Shown: piece by piece, positions 7,166 to 16,362 of the stretch | Layout: every line of letters begins with the position of its first letter | Numbering within the stretch: the stretch's first letter is position 1 | NCBI GenBank assembly: GCA_005239165.1 | Contig: RAPG01000013.1 | Span: 1-64,000 of the forward strand | Source: Allopusillimonas ginsengisoli | GTDB lineage: Bacteria; Pseudomonadota; Gammaproteobacteria; Burkholderiales; Burkholderiaceae_B | Direction of reading: 5' to 3' | DNA length: 64,000 bases | Program-made: the position numbers and the translations under genes | The notes under the pieces: generated by a model | Told to the model about the DNA's origin: nothing | The model's database searches: none | The model's input: only the letters and a program-made list of their open reading frames with translations

Positions 7166-10100
7166 CTACCCAATCGTCATCAAACTTGCATTGCCCCCAG
7201 CGGCAGCCGTATTCACACTGAGTGCACGTTCAATCAGTAGCCTGTCCAGAGGCACATCACGCTCTCCGCGGCCCAGGCCGTGCACATTGACGATGGCACC
7301 GGGTAGCTGGGCCACCTGCTTGCAGACGTCTTGCAACTGGTCGGAGTCGCCATGATGCAATACCGCCTCGAAATGCGTATCGGCAGCCTGCCAGTCTGGT
7401 ACCAGGCGTATGCGGGCCTGCGCGTCTTGTGGCAACAGGGCGTAGGTGTCGCGGTGTTCTTCGGGCACCACGGCTTCCGACCCTACTGCCAGGCAGGCAG
7501 CGATTTGTGTGAGTAAATCGGCCTGGCTTTCGGCCAGACACAGCACCCGTGCGCGAGGTAGTAGTGAGTAAGTATTGCGCTCGCCGGTGGGGCCGGCAAG
7601 CTCAAGTATGAGACCGCTCAAGGCCTGATCGGCAAACTGTTCGCAGGTTTGTGCCAGGTTCGCGTCATGGGTTTGTGCCCAGTCGCGCAATGCAGCAAAC
7701 GCTTTTGTCTGTGCGTCAGGCAAGACTGGCATTTGTACGTTTTCAGGCTCGATTTTCAGATGCTCCGCAACCGCCCCCGTGGGTCTGGCCGAAAGCAGGC
7801 GGTAAAGATAAAGCGGCCCGCCCGCCTTGGGCCCGGTGCCAGACAAACCCTCGCCGCCGAAGGGCTGCACGCCAACCACGGCGCCAACCACGTTGCGGTT
7901 GACATAGAGGTTACCCACATGTGCAGCGTCGACCACCTGTGCGATGGTCTCGTCAATGCGCGTATGCACACCCAAAGTTAACCCATAGCCGCCGGCATTG
8001 ATCTGATCAAGCAGTGCGGGAAGTTCGTTGCGACGATAACGAACGACGTGCAGTACTGGCCCAAAAATCTCTCGTTCAAGTTCGCCGATTTCGTTCAACT
8101 CAATAAGGGCGGGCGTGACAAAGGTACCGGACTTGAGTGCAGCGCCGTCCATGCGGGCCAATTGATGCACCTTGTGCCCGCTGTCGCGCATTTGCTGAAT
8201 ATGCTTTTCAATGTTGGCGCGCGCCTCGTCATCAATGACAGGGCCGATGTCAGTCGACAGCTTGTCAGTATTGCCCAGCACATATTCGCCCATTGCGCCC
8301 TTAAGCATGGTCAGGGTGCGGTCGGCGACGTCTTCCTGGATGCAAAGCAGGCGTAGCGCGGAACAACGCTGGCCAGCACTGTCGAATGCCGAGGCTATCA
8401 CGTCTACCACAACCTGTTCGGCCAGTGCAGACGAGTCGACAATCATGGCATTCATGCCGCCGGTTTCAGCAACTAGCGGAATGGCCCGGCCATGGGCGTC
8501 AAGACGCCCGGCAATATTGCGCTGGAGTATGCGCGCGACGTCTGTAGAGCCAGTGAACATCACACCTCGTACGCGCTCATCAGCGACCAGTCGTGCGCCC
8601 ACGGTTTCTCCGCGGCCGGGCAGTAACTGGACTGCACCAGCCGGCACGCCTGCTTCGAGCAGAATACGTATGCCTTGTGCGGCAATTAACGGCGTCTGCT
8701 CGGCGGGCTTGGCCAGCACGGTATTGCCTGCCGCCAGCGCGGCCGAGATCTGACCGGTAAAAATTGCCAGCGGGAAGTTCCAGGGACTGATGCAGACAAC
8801 AGGCCCCAGGGGGCGATGCGTGTCGTTAGAAAAGTGAGTGCGCGCCTGCATGGCGTAATAGCGCAGGAAATCAACCGCTTCACGTACTTCGGCGATGGCG
8901 TTGGCAAAGGTTTTGCCTGCCTCACGCACCAATATGCCCATCAGGTGCTGCATCTCGCTTTCCATCAGACTGGCAGCGCGTTCGAGAATGGCGGCGCGCT
9001 CTGCAGGTTGTGTGGATTGCCAGATGGGGGCGGCAGCCATGGCGCAGTTCAAGGCGTTGTCGACGTCTTGCGAAGTGGCTTCGTACACCACGCCGACCTC
9101 ATCGCCGTGATTGGCGGGGTTTAGCACGGGCCGCGCTTGAGCATTGGTATCGCGCGCGCATCCGAGTAGCGGCACGGCTTCGACATGTTCCTGGGCACTG
9201 GTCAACAAGGCGGAAGACAGTGATCCCAGCCGGTGCTCGTTGGCCAGATCCAGGCCCTGCGAGTTGGCACGCAGGTCGCCATACTGGCGGGATGGCAAAG
9301 CTATGCGCGGATGTGGCAGACCCAGCTGGCCTTCCTGTCTTGCCATTTCTTCGACTTGTGCAACGGGGTCACGCACCAATTCTTGCAGTGAAATGCTCTG
9401 ATCGGCGATGCGGTTGACGAACGAGGTGTTGGCCCCGTTTTCGAGCAGTCGGCGTACCAGATAGGCCAGCAAGGTTTCGTGGCTGCCGACCGGTGCATAT
9501 ACGCGGCAGGGGCGGCCATACTTGCCGGTGCCGACAGGGCCAACCACCTGCTCATACAGCGGCTCTCCCATGCCATGCAGGCACTGAAACTCGTACTGTC
9601 CAGGGTAGTAGTTGCGACCTGCCATGTGGTAGATGGCGGCCAGGCTGTATGCGTTATGGGTGGCGAACTGCGGGTAAATGGCCTCGGGTACGGCGAGCAG
9701 CTTGCGTGCGCAGGCCAGGTAAGACACATCGGTATAGGGCTTGCGCGTGTAGACGGGGTAGCCCTCCAGGCCGTTGACTTGTGCCAGCTTGATTTCGCTG
9801 TCCCAGTACGCGCCCTTGACCAGACGGATCATCAGACGGTGGCGGCTGCGCCGGGCCAGGTCGATGACATAGTCGATGACATAGGGGCAACGCTTCTGGT
9901 AAGCCTGGATGACGAAGCCGATGCCATTCCAGCCCTCAAGCTCGGGTTCGAAGCACAGCCTTTCAAGCAGGTCGAGAGAGATTTCGAGCCTGTCGGCCTC
10001 TTCGGCGTCTATATTCAGGCCTATGTCGTAGGTTTTGGCCAATAGCGTCAGCGAGCGCAGCACGGGGTAGAGTTCTCCCATGACGCGGTCGTATTGTGCG

Positions 10101-11122
10101 CGGCTGTAACGGGGGTGCAGCGCTGACAGTTTGATGGACAGGCCTGGACCCTGATAAATGCCGCGACCGCCCGAGGCGCGGCCTATGGCATGAATGGCTT
10201 GCTCGTAGGAGGCAAGATAGCGCTTGGCGTCTTCATCGGTGAGCGCGGCTTCGCCCAGCATGTCGTAGGAGTAGCTGAAGCCGCGAGCCTCGATTTTGGC
10301 GGCATTGGCCAAGGCTTCGGCAATGGTTTCACCGGTGACAAACTGCTCGCCCATGAGTCGCATGGCCATGTCCACACCCTTGCGTATGACGGGCTCACCG
10401 CCTTTGGCAATTATGCGGTTGAGTGAGCGTGACAGACCTTTTTCGGTGTGCGTCGACACCAGCCGGCCGGTGAACAACAGGCCCCATGAAGCGGCATTGA
10501 CGAACATGGACGGGCTTTGCCCTAAGTGCTGGTCCCATTTGCCGTTGCTGATCTTGTCGCGGATGAGCGCATCGCGTGTGCCTTTGTCGGGGATGCGCAG
10601 TAAGGCTTCGGCCAGGCACATCAGGGCTACGCCTTCTTGGGATGACAGTGAGAACTCTTGCAGCAGACCTTGTACCAGCCCCTGACGTCCGCCTGCATTC
10701 TTCTGTTTGCGCAGTGTTTCGGCAAGTTGCATGGCCATTTTGTGTGCGGCTTCGGCTGTATCCGGTGCCAGCCGGGCCTGGTCTACCAGCATGGGCAGCA
10801 CCTCAGGTTCAGGGCGGCGGTAGGCGGCCGTGATGGCGGCGCGCAATACAGACTGCGGCTGAATGCTTTCGGCGAAATCCATGAAGGGCTGATAGCTGCC
10901 GTCTGCACCGTTGCCGGTACTTGCAGTTGGGCCATCGTCAATGATGGCTGCGGCGCCTGCTGTGATTTCGGGTGGCGTCAGGCCACGCTCAAGCTGGTCA
11001 AGATAATTGAATATTGCCTGTTTGATCAACCAGTGTGGAGTACGGTCGATTTTTTGGGCGGCGGCTTTCAGGCGCTCACGGGAAGCGTCGTCCAGTTTGA
11101 CGCCAAGAGTAGTGCTGGCCAT
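7166..11122 (-). CDS. putA: Trifunctional PutA: proline dehydrogenase, P5C dehydrogenase and repressor
   Basis: A 1318-residue protein, the size of E. coli PutA, that oxidises proline to glutamate in two steps and represses its own regulon. The N-terminus (about 1-47, ASTTLGVKLDDASRERL) is the ribbon-helix-helix DNA-binding domain. The FAD-dependent proline dehydrogenase barrel follows (about 230-560, including GLSIKLSALHPRYS and RLVKGAYWDSEIK). The aldehyde dehydrogenase domain comes next (about 650-1120) with GPVVCISPWNFPLAIF, VAETGGMNAMIVDS and the catalytic cysteine in SAGQRCSALR. A conserved C-terminal domain closes the protein. The ATG follows CAGGAGG. Two GTTGCA operator sites lie in the putP-putA gap, matching the known DNA target of the PutA RHH domain. 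Confidence 0.97.
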   Translation of the reverse strand: MASTTLGVKLDDASRERLKAAAQKIDRTPHWLIKQAIFNYLDQLERGLTPPEITAGAAAIIDDGPTASTGNGADGSYQPFMDFAESIQPQSVLRAAITAAYRRPEPEVLPMLVDQARLAPDTAEAAHKMAMQLAETLRKQKNAGGRQGLVQGLLQEFSLSSQEGVALMCLAEALLRIPDKGTRDALIRDKISNGKWDQHLGQSPSMFVNAASWGLLFTGRLVSTHTEKGLSRSLNRIIAKGGEPVIRKGVDMAMRLMGEQFVTGETIAEALANAAKIEARGFSYSYDMLGEAALTDEDAKRYLASYEQAIHAIGRASGGRGIYQGPGLSIKLSALHPRYSRAQYDRVMGELYPVLRSLTLLAKTYDIGLNIDAEEADRLEISLDLLERLCFEPELEGWNGIGFVIQAYQKRCPYVIDYVIDLARRSRHRLMIRLVKGAYWDSEIKLAQVNGLEGYPVYTRKPYTDVSYLACARKLLAVPEAIYPQFATHNAYSLAAIYHMAGRNYYPGQYEFQCLHGMGEPLYEQVVGPVGTGKYGRPCRVYAPVGSHETLLAYLVRRLLENGANTSFVNRIADQSISLQELVRDPVAQVEEMARQEGQLGLPHPRIALPSRQYGDLRANSQGLDLANEHRLGSLSSALLTSAQEHVEAVPLLGCARDTNAQARPVLNPANHGDEVGVVYEATSQDVDNALNCAMAAAPIWQSTQPAERAAILERAASLMESEMQHLMGILVREAGKTFANAIAEVREAVDFLRYYAMQARTHFSNDTHRPLGPVVCISPWNFPLAIFTGQISAALAAGNTVLAKPAEQTPLIAAQGIRILLEAGVPAGAVQLLPGRGETVGARLVADERVRGVMFTGSTDVARILQRNIAGRLDAHGRAIPLVAETGGMNAMIVDSSALAEQVVVDVIASAFDSAGQRCSALRLLCIQEDVADRTLTMLKGAMGEYVLGNTDKLSTDIGPVIDDEARANIEKHIQQMRDSGHKVHQLARMDGAALKSGTFVTPALIELNEIGELEREIFGPVLHVVRYRRNELPALLDQINAGGYGLTLGVHTRIDETIAQVVDAAHVGNLYVNRNVVGAVVGVQPFGGEGLSGTGPKAGGPLYLYRLLSARPTGAVAEHLKIEPENVQMPVLPDAQTKAFAALRDWAQTHDANLAQTCEQFADQALSGLILELAGPTGERNTYSLLPRARVLCLAESQADLLTQIAACLAVGSEAVVPEEHRDTYALLPQDAQARIRLVPDWQAADTHFEAVLHHGDSDQLQDVCKQVAQLPGAIVNVHGLGRGERDVPLDRLLIERALSVNTAAAGGNASLMTIG

Positions 11123-11165
11123 GGGGAGACCTCCTGGTACAGAGTCATGAATATCATCGGCCCGG

Positions 11166-11221
11166 CAGTGAGCCGGGCAAGAGATTAGCGCCGTGAGCAG
11201 AAAGGTGCAACCCGGTGCAAC
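11166..11221. promoter_or_regulatory. PutA operator pair and hairpin in the putP-putA gap
   Basis: Two copies of TGCAAC (GTTGCA on the minus strand) lie at 11206-11211 and 11216-11221, exactly 10 bases apart in the repeat GGTGCAACCC. GTTGCA is the recognition element of the PutA ribbon-helix-helix domain in E. coli. They sit 84-99 bases upstream of the putA start, consistent with autorepression. A nearby GCCCGGC / GCCGGGC hairpin around 11159-11177 lies between the sites and the gene. Confidence 0.75.
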
Positions 11222-11236
11222 CCGATTTTATCGTAA

Positions 11237-12727
11237 TTAAGCCTGGGCGTTTCGGTATTCTTGGTCAGCTTCCTCGAAACGCTGGACCATGCTTGCGCTG
11301 GGGGCGGAACCCATCAGGCTGACAAGCACAATGCTTAGCGTGGCAAGCAAGAAACCGGGGATGATTTCGTACAGGCCAAGCCCGATGAATTCCTTCCACA
11401 CAACAACCGTGGCCGCACCTATGATCATACCCGCCAGGGCACCGTTACGGGTCATGCGTTTCCAGAGCAGGGACAGCAGTACGACCGGGCCAAAAGCGGC
11501 GCCGAACCCGGCCCACGCATATGAGACAAGCCCAAGCACCTTGCTGTCGGGATCGTGAGCAATAGCGATAGCCACCAGCGCCACTATGAGGACCATTAGT
11601 CGGCCAATCCAGACCAGTTCACGCTGTGAGGCATTTTGCCGCAGAAAGGCTTTGTAGATGTCTTCGGTTAGCGCGCTGGAGCAGACCAGCAATTGGCAGC
11701 TCAGTGTGCTCATCACTGCGGCCAGAATGGCAGACAGTACGATACCCGCTACCCATGGATTAAAAAGTAGCTTGGTCAGCTCGATGAAAACGCGTTCGTG
11801 GTTTTCGGTAACGGGGCCGGCCAGTTCAGGATGCTGGGCAAAATAAGCAATACCGAAGAATCCGACGCACACAGAACCCACCAGGCAGAGCAGCATCCAT
11901 GTCATGCCTATGCGGCGCGCCGCAGGTATGGTTTTGACGGAGCCTGCTGCCATAAAGCGGACCAGGATGTGAGGTTGACCGAAATAGCCAAAGCCCCAGC
12001 CTAGCAATGAAATGATCGCCACAAAGGACAGGCCGCGCGTCATGTCGAAATTGGCAGGGTTGACGCTTTGTATAGATTGAATGACTGCATCCCAGTTGCC
12101 CACGGCCAACACGACGAACAGTGGCGTGAGCAGAAGCGCGAACAGCATCATCGCTGCCTGTACGGTGTCTGTCCAGCTGATAGCCAGGAAGCCGCCGATC
12201 AGCACATAGATTATGGTCGCCGCTGCGCCAACCCAGAGTGCTGTTTCATACTGCATGCCGAAGGTGCTTTCGAATAGCCGTGCGCCGGCGACTATGCCTG
12301 AGGCGCAGTAAACCGTAAAAAAGAACAGAATCACGACGGAGGAGAAAATGCGCAGCAGACGGCTTTTGTCTTCGAAGCGGCCCGTGAAGTAATCGGGCAG
12401 CGTGAGAGCGTTATCGTTGCGTTCGGTGTGCACACGCAACCGGCCAGCCACAAACAGCCAGTTCAGGTAGGCGCCTGTCAGCAGACCAATGGCGATCCAG
12501 CTTTCGGAAATGCCTGCAAAATAAATAGCGCCAGGCAGGCCCATGAGCAGCCAGCCGCTCATGTCAGACGCTCCGGCTGAAAGTGCGGTAACAAAGCTTC
12601 CCAGGCGTCGTCCGCCAAGTATGTAGTCGGAAAAGTTTCTTGTAGAAAAATACGCGATCAGACCGATCGCTATCATCGCAACGATGTAGATCACGAACGT
12701 GACCATAGTTTCGTAGCTGGCACCCAT
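11237..12727 (-). CDS. putP: Sodium/proline symporter PutP
   Basis: A member of the solute:sodium symporter family that imports proline with Na+ for PutA to degrade. The 496-residue product is close to E. coli PutP (502). It shows the PutP N-terminal pattern RNFSDYILGGRRLGSFVTAL, SAGASDMSGWLLMGLPG in transmembrane segment 2, and about 13 hydrophobic segments overall. The start at 12727 has AAAGGG eight bases upstream; the frame remains open to 12877 but the extra residues are not symporter-like. putA follows 114 bases downstream on the same strand, and PutA-type operator sites precede both genes. Confidence 0.93.
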   Translation of the reverse strand: MGASYETMVTFVIYIVAMIAIGLIAYFSTRNFSDYILGGRRLGSFVTALSAGASDMSGWLLMGLPGAIYFAGISESWIAIGLLTGAYLNWLFVAGRLRVHTERNDNALTLPDYFTGRFEDKSRLLRIFSSVVILFFFTVYCASGIVAGARLFESTFGMQYETALWVGAAATIIYVLIGGFLAISWTDTVQAAMMLFALLLTPLFVVLAVGNWDAVIQSIQSVNPANFDMTRGLSFVAIISLLGWGFGYFGQPHILVRFMAAGSVKTIPAARRIGMTWMLLCLVGSVCVGFFGIAYFAQHPELAGPVTENHERVFIELTKLLFNPWVAGIVLSAILAAVMSTLSCQLLVCSSALTEDIYKAFLRQNASQRELVWIGRLMVLIVALVAIAIAHDPDSKVLGLVSYAWAGFGAAFGPVVLLSLLWKRMTRNGALAGMIIGAATVVVWKEFIGLGLYEIIPGFLLATLSIVLVSLMGSAPSASMVQRFEEADQEYRNAQA

Positions 12728-13322
12728 ACGTTGGCCCTTTAGAAGTGGAGTGGTTGACAAGCAATAGCACTGCGCCGTTGGTGGCCGCGTCAGGGGCCAC
12801 CAGGCAAAGCCCGGGCGCTGCGCACGGCGTTCTGCCTGCTGCCTTGATGCTGTTGCAGGCATGCCATACGCTACCAATTGGTTGGTTAATTAAAGCTGGA
12901 AGTTTTTAACTGAAACAGTGTTTTTGGTGCAACCGGAATTACCCTTATATGCATCAAAAAAGGTTGCACCTTATTTCACAAAAGTTGCACCTTATTTGGA
13001 AGAGGACACGGCAGCGGTTTAATACGCCTGCAACGGGATATCGAATGCCTGATTGCAAGCGCCTTCAGCCCAGACAGAGCGCAATCAGGGCGGCCAACGG
13101 ATTTCGACAATTCCTTACATCGCGTAAACTAATGGCGCAGTTGATTGCATGAAAATGTCATTGACTGCGTCCTATGGGCCGCCGATTTCAGCGCGGATTT
13201 TTCGGCGAGGCAGCTCACGCTCGCAGACAGACATTATTTATTCGTTCTGGGATTGCAACAGCAGCATGACGTTTTCTTCCGCCACAAACGGTCCGGGCTC
13301 ATTTTTTTCACGCCAGCGACTA
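12728..13322. other. Intergenic region upstream of putP and of the GT39-like gene
   Basis: About 600 bases between divergent genes. The part nearer putP is AT-rich and carries the three PutA-type sites listed separately. The right half (13000-13322) stays open in the frame of the downstream gene from 13149, but the translation there has no membrane or glycosyltransferase character, so it is treated as untranslated. No RNA gene was seen. Confidence 0.5.
12928..12989. promoter_or_regulatory. Three PutA operator sites upstream of putP
   Basis: TGCAAC occurs at 12928-12933, and GTTGCA at 12963-12968 and 12984-12989. The last two form a direct repeat, GTTGCACCTTATTT, spaced by 21 bases or two helical turns. 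GTTGCA is the established binding element of the E. coli PutA RHH domain. The cluster is about 200-260 bases upstream of the putP start. Confidence 0.75.
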
Positions 13323-14873
13323 ATGCCAGAAAAGGTTACCGGTTTCACGGTATTCCTTTTGTTGCTGGGTATGGTCGTGCTCTGGACACTAGCCGTGGGC
13401 TGGAGCCACTCGGCACCCGATCGGGACGGAATGGAAGAGCTGGTCTGGGCGTCGAGCTTAGAGCTGGGCTACAGCAAACACCCGCCGCTGCCGTCATGGG
13501 TAATGTATGGCGTGACTCAACTGCTGGGTCGCCCCGTGTGGCTGCCCTTTTTAATGGGGCAGGTTTTTTCGGCGCTGGCATTGTGGTTTATCTGGAAAAC
13601 GGGCTGTGAGTTCACTACGCCGGCGCGATCGCTGGTTGCTGTGCTGCTGCTTTCCACCATTGTGTATTTCGGCATGCGCGGCACGATTTTCAATCACAAT
13701 ACGGCGCAGTTGTGGTCGATTGCGGCTGCCACATGGCTGTTTCATCGGGCGCTGCGCAGCGGCCAGACGCGAATATGGGTAGCACTTGGTGTGGTGTCGG
13801 GGCTGTCATTGCTGACGAAATACAGTGCGGTCATTCAGTTTGCTGCCTTTGCGTTTTTCCTGCTACGCCATTACCGCACGATTAACGCCGCGACGATAAA
13901 AGGAATTGCCATTGCTTTGATAGCGGGGGTGCTGGTGTTCTCGCCGCATCTGTATTGGCTGGCGCAGCACAATTTCGAGCCTGTTCTATATGCTGACAAG
14001 TCTATCGTTGCTGTTTCGCGCCTGGATGCACTGAAATCCATTGGTAGTTTTCTTGTAGACCAGCTGGCGCGTATTGCTCCCATGATTCTTGCGCTGCTTG
14101 TGGTCAAGCGTTTCATTCACAAAAAACATCCTGTTCAGGGCAAGAAGCCGGCTTGGGGAAGCACGCTGTCACCGTGGGATCGCTCATTTCTGTTGTGGGT
14201 TGGGCTTGCGCCACTGGTTTCAACCGTTGTTATTTCCATGCTGATGGGTACCAATCTTGAAGCGTCCTGGGCCACCACATTTTTCATTCTTTTTGGCTTT
14301 TATTGTTTTTGGTGGCTAAGCGGCGACGATACGGCCGTTTTGCATACGACGTTGATCACGGTCGTGGTGATACAAGTGTGCATGGCCGTGGGGTACGGCA
14401 TTGCGCGAGGCCCTGTTGCCTGGTATTGGGGCAACGCATCGCGGTCTACGTATCCCGGGCAGCAGGTATCGCAAGCCATGCAGAAGATCTGGAAGGAACA
14501 CGTACCTGGCGTCCCCTTGCGGCTGGTGGCATCTGATATGTGGCTGGGCGGCAATACCGTTGTGCATGCGGGGCGTCATGTTGAGGTCTTTCTTGATGCA
14601 GATTACCGGCATTCTCCCTGGCTGGATCCACATACCGCGTTGCAGTGTGGTGCACTTGTTGCCTACAGTACCGAGCCACGCGGTTATCTGTCTCCTGAGC
14701 TTGCACAGTTGTACAAGCAAACCGTTACGCAGGGCGAGCTGGAAATTCGATGGTCTTCAGATCGCAGCCCTCTGATCAAGATTCACTGGGGCATCTTGCC
14801 GCCTGGCGACGCGTGCCAGGCAGCCATCACCCACCCGATTTCTGCCGGCAAACAGAAATCACTACACGACTGA
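13323..14873 (+). CDS. Membrane glycosyltransferase of the GT39/ArnT-like family
   Basis: A 516-residue integral membrane protein with about 10-12 hydrophobic segments. An early acidic pair plus the pattern SLELGYSKHPPLPSWVMY is typical of GT-C glycosyltransferases of the PMT/ArnT group, which transfer a sugar from a polyprenyl-phosphate carrier in the periplasm. The start at 13323 is chosen because the preceding in-frame stretch from 13149 is not membrane-like; its ribosome site is weak. The next gene, a GT2 enzyme, starts 10 bases downstream and would make the lipid-linked sugar donor. The acceptor (lipid A, other glycan or lipid) cannot be told. Confidence 0.8.
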   Translation: MPEKVTGFTVFLLLLGMVVLWTLAVGWSHSAPDRDGMEELVWASSLELGYSKHPPLPSWVMYGVTQLLGRPVWLPFLMGQVFSALALWFIWKTGCEFTTPARSLVAVLLLSTIVYFGMRGTIFNHNTAQLWSIAAATWLFHRALRSGQTRIWVALGVVSGLSLLTKYSAVIQFAAFAFFLLRHYRTINAATIKGIAIALIAGVLVFSPHLYWLAQHNFEPVLYADKSIVAVSRLDALKSIGSFLVDQLARIAPMILALLVVKRFIHKKHPVQGKKPAWGSTLSPWDRSFLLWVGLAPLVSTVVISMLMGTNLEASWATTFFILFGFYCFWWLSGDDTAVLHTTLITVVVIQVCMAVGYGIARGPVAWYWGNASRSTYPGQQVSQAMQKIWKEHVPGVPLRLVASDMWLGGNTVVHAGRHVEVFLDADYRHSPWLDPHTALQCGALVAYSTEPRGYLSPELAQLYKQTVTQGELEIRWSSDRSPLIKIHWGILPPGDACQAAITHPISAGKQKSLHD

Positions 14874-14883
14874 GGCCATTGCA

Positions 14884-16005
14884 TTGACCACAATCGAAGA
14901 AGCAACTGCGGTATCGTCAGACCCTCAGTCCGCGTTGCGGCCCGGTCTGACGTCCATCTCCTGTGTGGTTCCGTGCCTGAACGAACACGACAACCTGAGC
15001 CTCTTACTGCCCGAATTAATGGACGTCTTGCGCCAATTGGCATGCGCCTGTGAAATCATTATCGTCGATGACGGCAGTACTGACGACACGGCAGCATTAT
15101 TGCGTCATTGGACCAACCTGCATCCGGAAATTGTCTATCTGCGCCTGGCACGTAATTTCGGCAAAGAAAACGCACTGACGGCCGGGCTAAAAGCCGCCCG
15201 AGGGCAAGTGGTTGTTTGTCTCGATGCCGATGGCCAGCACCCGCCAGAGCTTATCGCCCGCATGATTAGTGTGTGGCGCGAAGGCGCAGACATGGTTTAT
15301 GGCGTACGCGCTAATCGCAACGACGAAACCACGGTAAAACGGCTGGGAACACGATTGTTTTATTCGCTGATGCGAACCTCAGATGGGCTGCAGGTGCCGG
15401 CAGATGCGGGCGACTTCCGGCTTATGGATCGTGTGGTTGTGGATGCGTTACTGAAGCTGCCTGAACGCGACCGTTTCATGAAGGGGCTTTTTGCCTGGGT
15501 CGGGTTTGATGCACGTCCGCTGCTCTACGAACCACTGCAGCGCTTGCATGGCAAAAGTAATTTTCGTATTTCCAAGCTGTTCAAGTTTGCAGTGGGGGGG
15601 CTTACTGCTTTTACAACATGGCCGCTGCGTTTGCTGAGTATCGCGGGGCTGTCGCTGGCGCTGCTGTCGTTTGCGTATGGCCTGTTTATTATTCTGAAGT
15701 ATTGGCTATATGGTGATGCGGTGCGAGGGTGGTCTACGCTGATCACCGTGGTGCTGTTTTTTGCGGGCATCAATTTGCTTTCCATGGGTATATTGGGCGA
15801 GTACATTGCCCGTATATTTACCGAGGTAAAACAGCGCCCCCTATACTTGTTGCGCGAACGAAGTGGACAAGGCTTGCGGCAGATGCATGGCGACGATTCA
15901 GTGGATGCCGGTTTTTCCGGCGGGAGAGTTTCCGGGAGCAGTGGGGCTGCTTCGGAAGGCCCAGAAGCGCGCCACGATGTAGGTGATGATGGCCATGCCC
16001 ACTAA
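14884..16005 (+). CDS. Family 2 glycosyltransferase, polyprenyl-phosphate sugar synthase type (ArnC/GtrB/DPMS-like)
   Basis: A cytoplasmic-face enzyme that moves a sugar from a nucleotide donor to undecaprenyl phosphate. The protein (373 aa) has the GT-A start VVPCLNEHDNLS, IIVDDGSTDDT and DADGQHPPELI with the metal-binding acidic motif, a later GDFRLMDR, and two C-terminal transmembrane helices (about 238-310), as in GtrB/ArnC. It uses a TTG start with GAGG six bases upstream, 10 bases after the GT39-like gene. The last 45 residues, after RPLYLLRERSG, are glycine- and serine-rich and lie opposite the end of the antisense GtrA gene; relatives usually stop near that point. Confidence 0.88.
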   Translation: MTTIEEATAVSSDPQSALRPGLTSISCVVPCLNEHDNLSLLLPELMDVLRQLACACEIIIVDDGSTDDTAALLRHWTNLHPEIVYLRLARNFGKENALTAGLKAARGQVVVCLDADGQHPPELIARMISVWREGADMVYGVRANRNDETTVKRLGTRLFYSLMRTSDGLQVPADAGDFRLMDRVVVDALLKLPERDRFMKGLFAWVGFDARPLLYEPLQRLHGKSNFRISKLFKFAVGGLTAFTTWPLRLLSIAGLSLALLSFAYGLFIILKYWLYGDAVRGWSTLITVVLFFAGINLLSMGILGEYIARIFTEVKQRPLYLLRERSGQGLRQMHGDDSVDAGFSGGRVSGSSGAASEGPEARHDVGDDGHAH

Positions 16006-16362
16006 AATGGCCGCCAGCAGTACGTCATAACGTAGTGCAGAGTACTCTAAACCCAGCGCGTACACGGTTTCGTTAACCAGAAAGCCCGCCAGCGACACGA
16101 TAAAAAATCGTCTTGCTGCCTGCCAGAACGATGCGTTCTGGTTGCGAAATGTCAGGCCGTAATGCCCGTTGAACGATACGATAAACGCCAACGCCCAGCC
16201 TATAACATTGGCCAGCAGTGGCTGTGCTGAAAATAGCACCACACAGGCCACTGCCACTGCCCAGTGTGTGGCGGCTGCAGCGCAGCCTACCGTCACAAAT
16301 CTGACGATCTGACTGCGACACAAGCGACGCAAAGCGAGAGATACATGGAACGGGAAATTCAT
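15898..16362 (-). CDS. GtrA-family membrane protein
   Basis: A 154-residue protein with four hydrophobic helices and the GtrA pattern (IVRFVTVGCAAAATHWAVA, LANVIGWALAFIVSFNGHY, LTFRNQ, ending RFWAFR). GtrA proteins are thought to flip polyprenyl-phosphate sugars across the inner membrane, which fits between a GT2 donor synthase and a GT39-like transferase. The gene lies on the opposite strand and overlaps the 3' end of the GT2 gene by 108 bases and the 5' end of the ChbG-like gene by 18 bases. The ATG at 16362 is preferred; TTG codons further in would reduce the overlap. Confidence 0.8.
   Translation of the reverse strand: MNFPFHVSLALRRLCRSQIVRFVTVGCAAAATHWAVAVACVVLFSAQPLLANVIGWALAFIVSFNGHYGLTFRNQNASFWQAARRFFIVSLAGFLVNETVYALGLEYSALRYDVLLAAILVGMAIITYIVARFWAFRSSPTAPGNSPAGKTGIH

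Noticed and set aside
13149..13322. N-terminal extension of the GT39-like protein
   Set aside because: The translation lacks membrane character and ribosome-site support; the family-like sequence begins at 13323.
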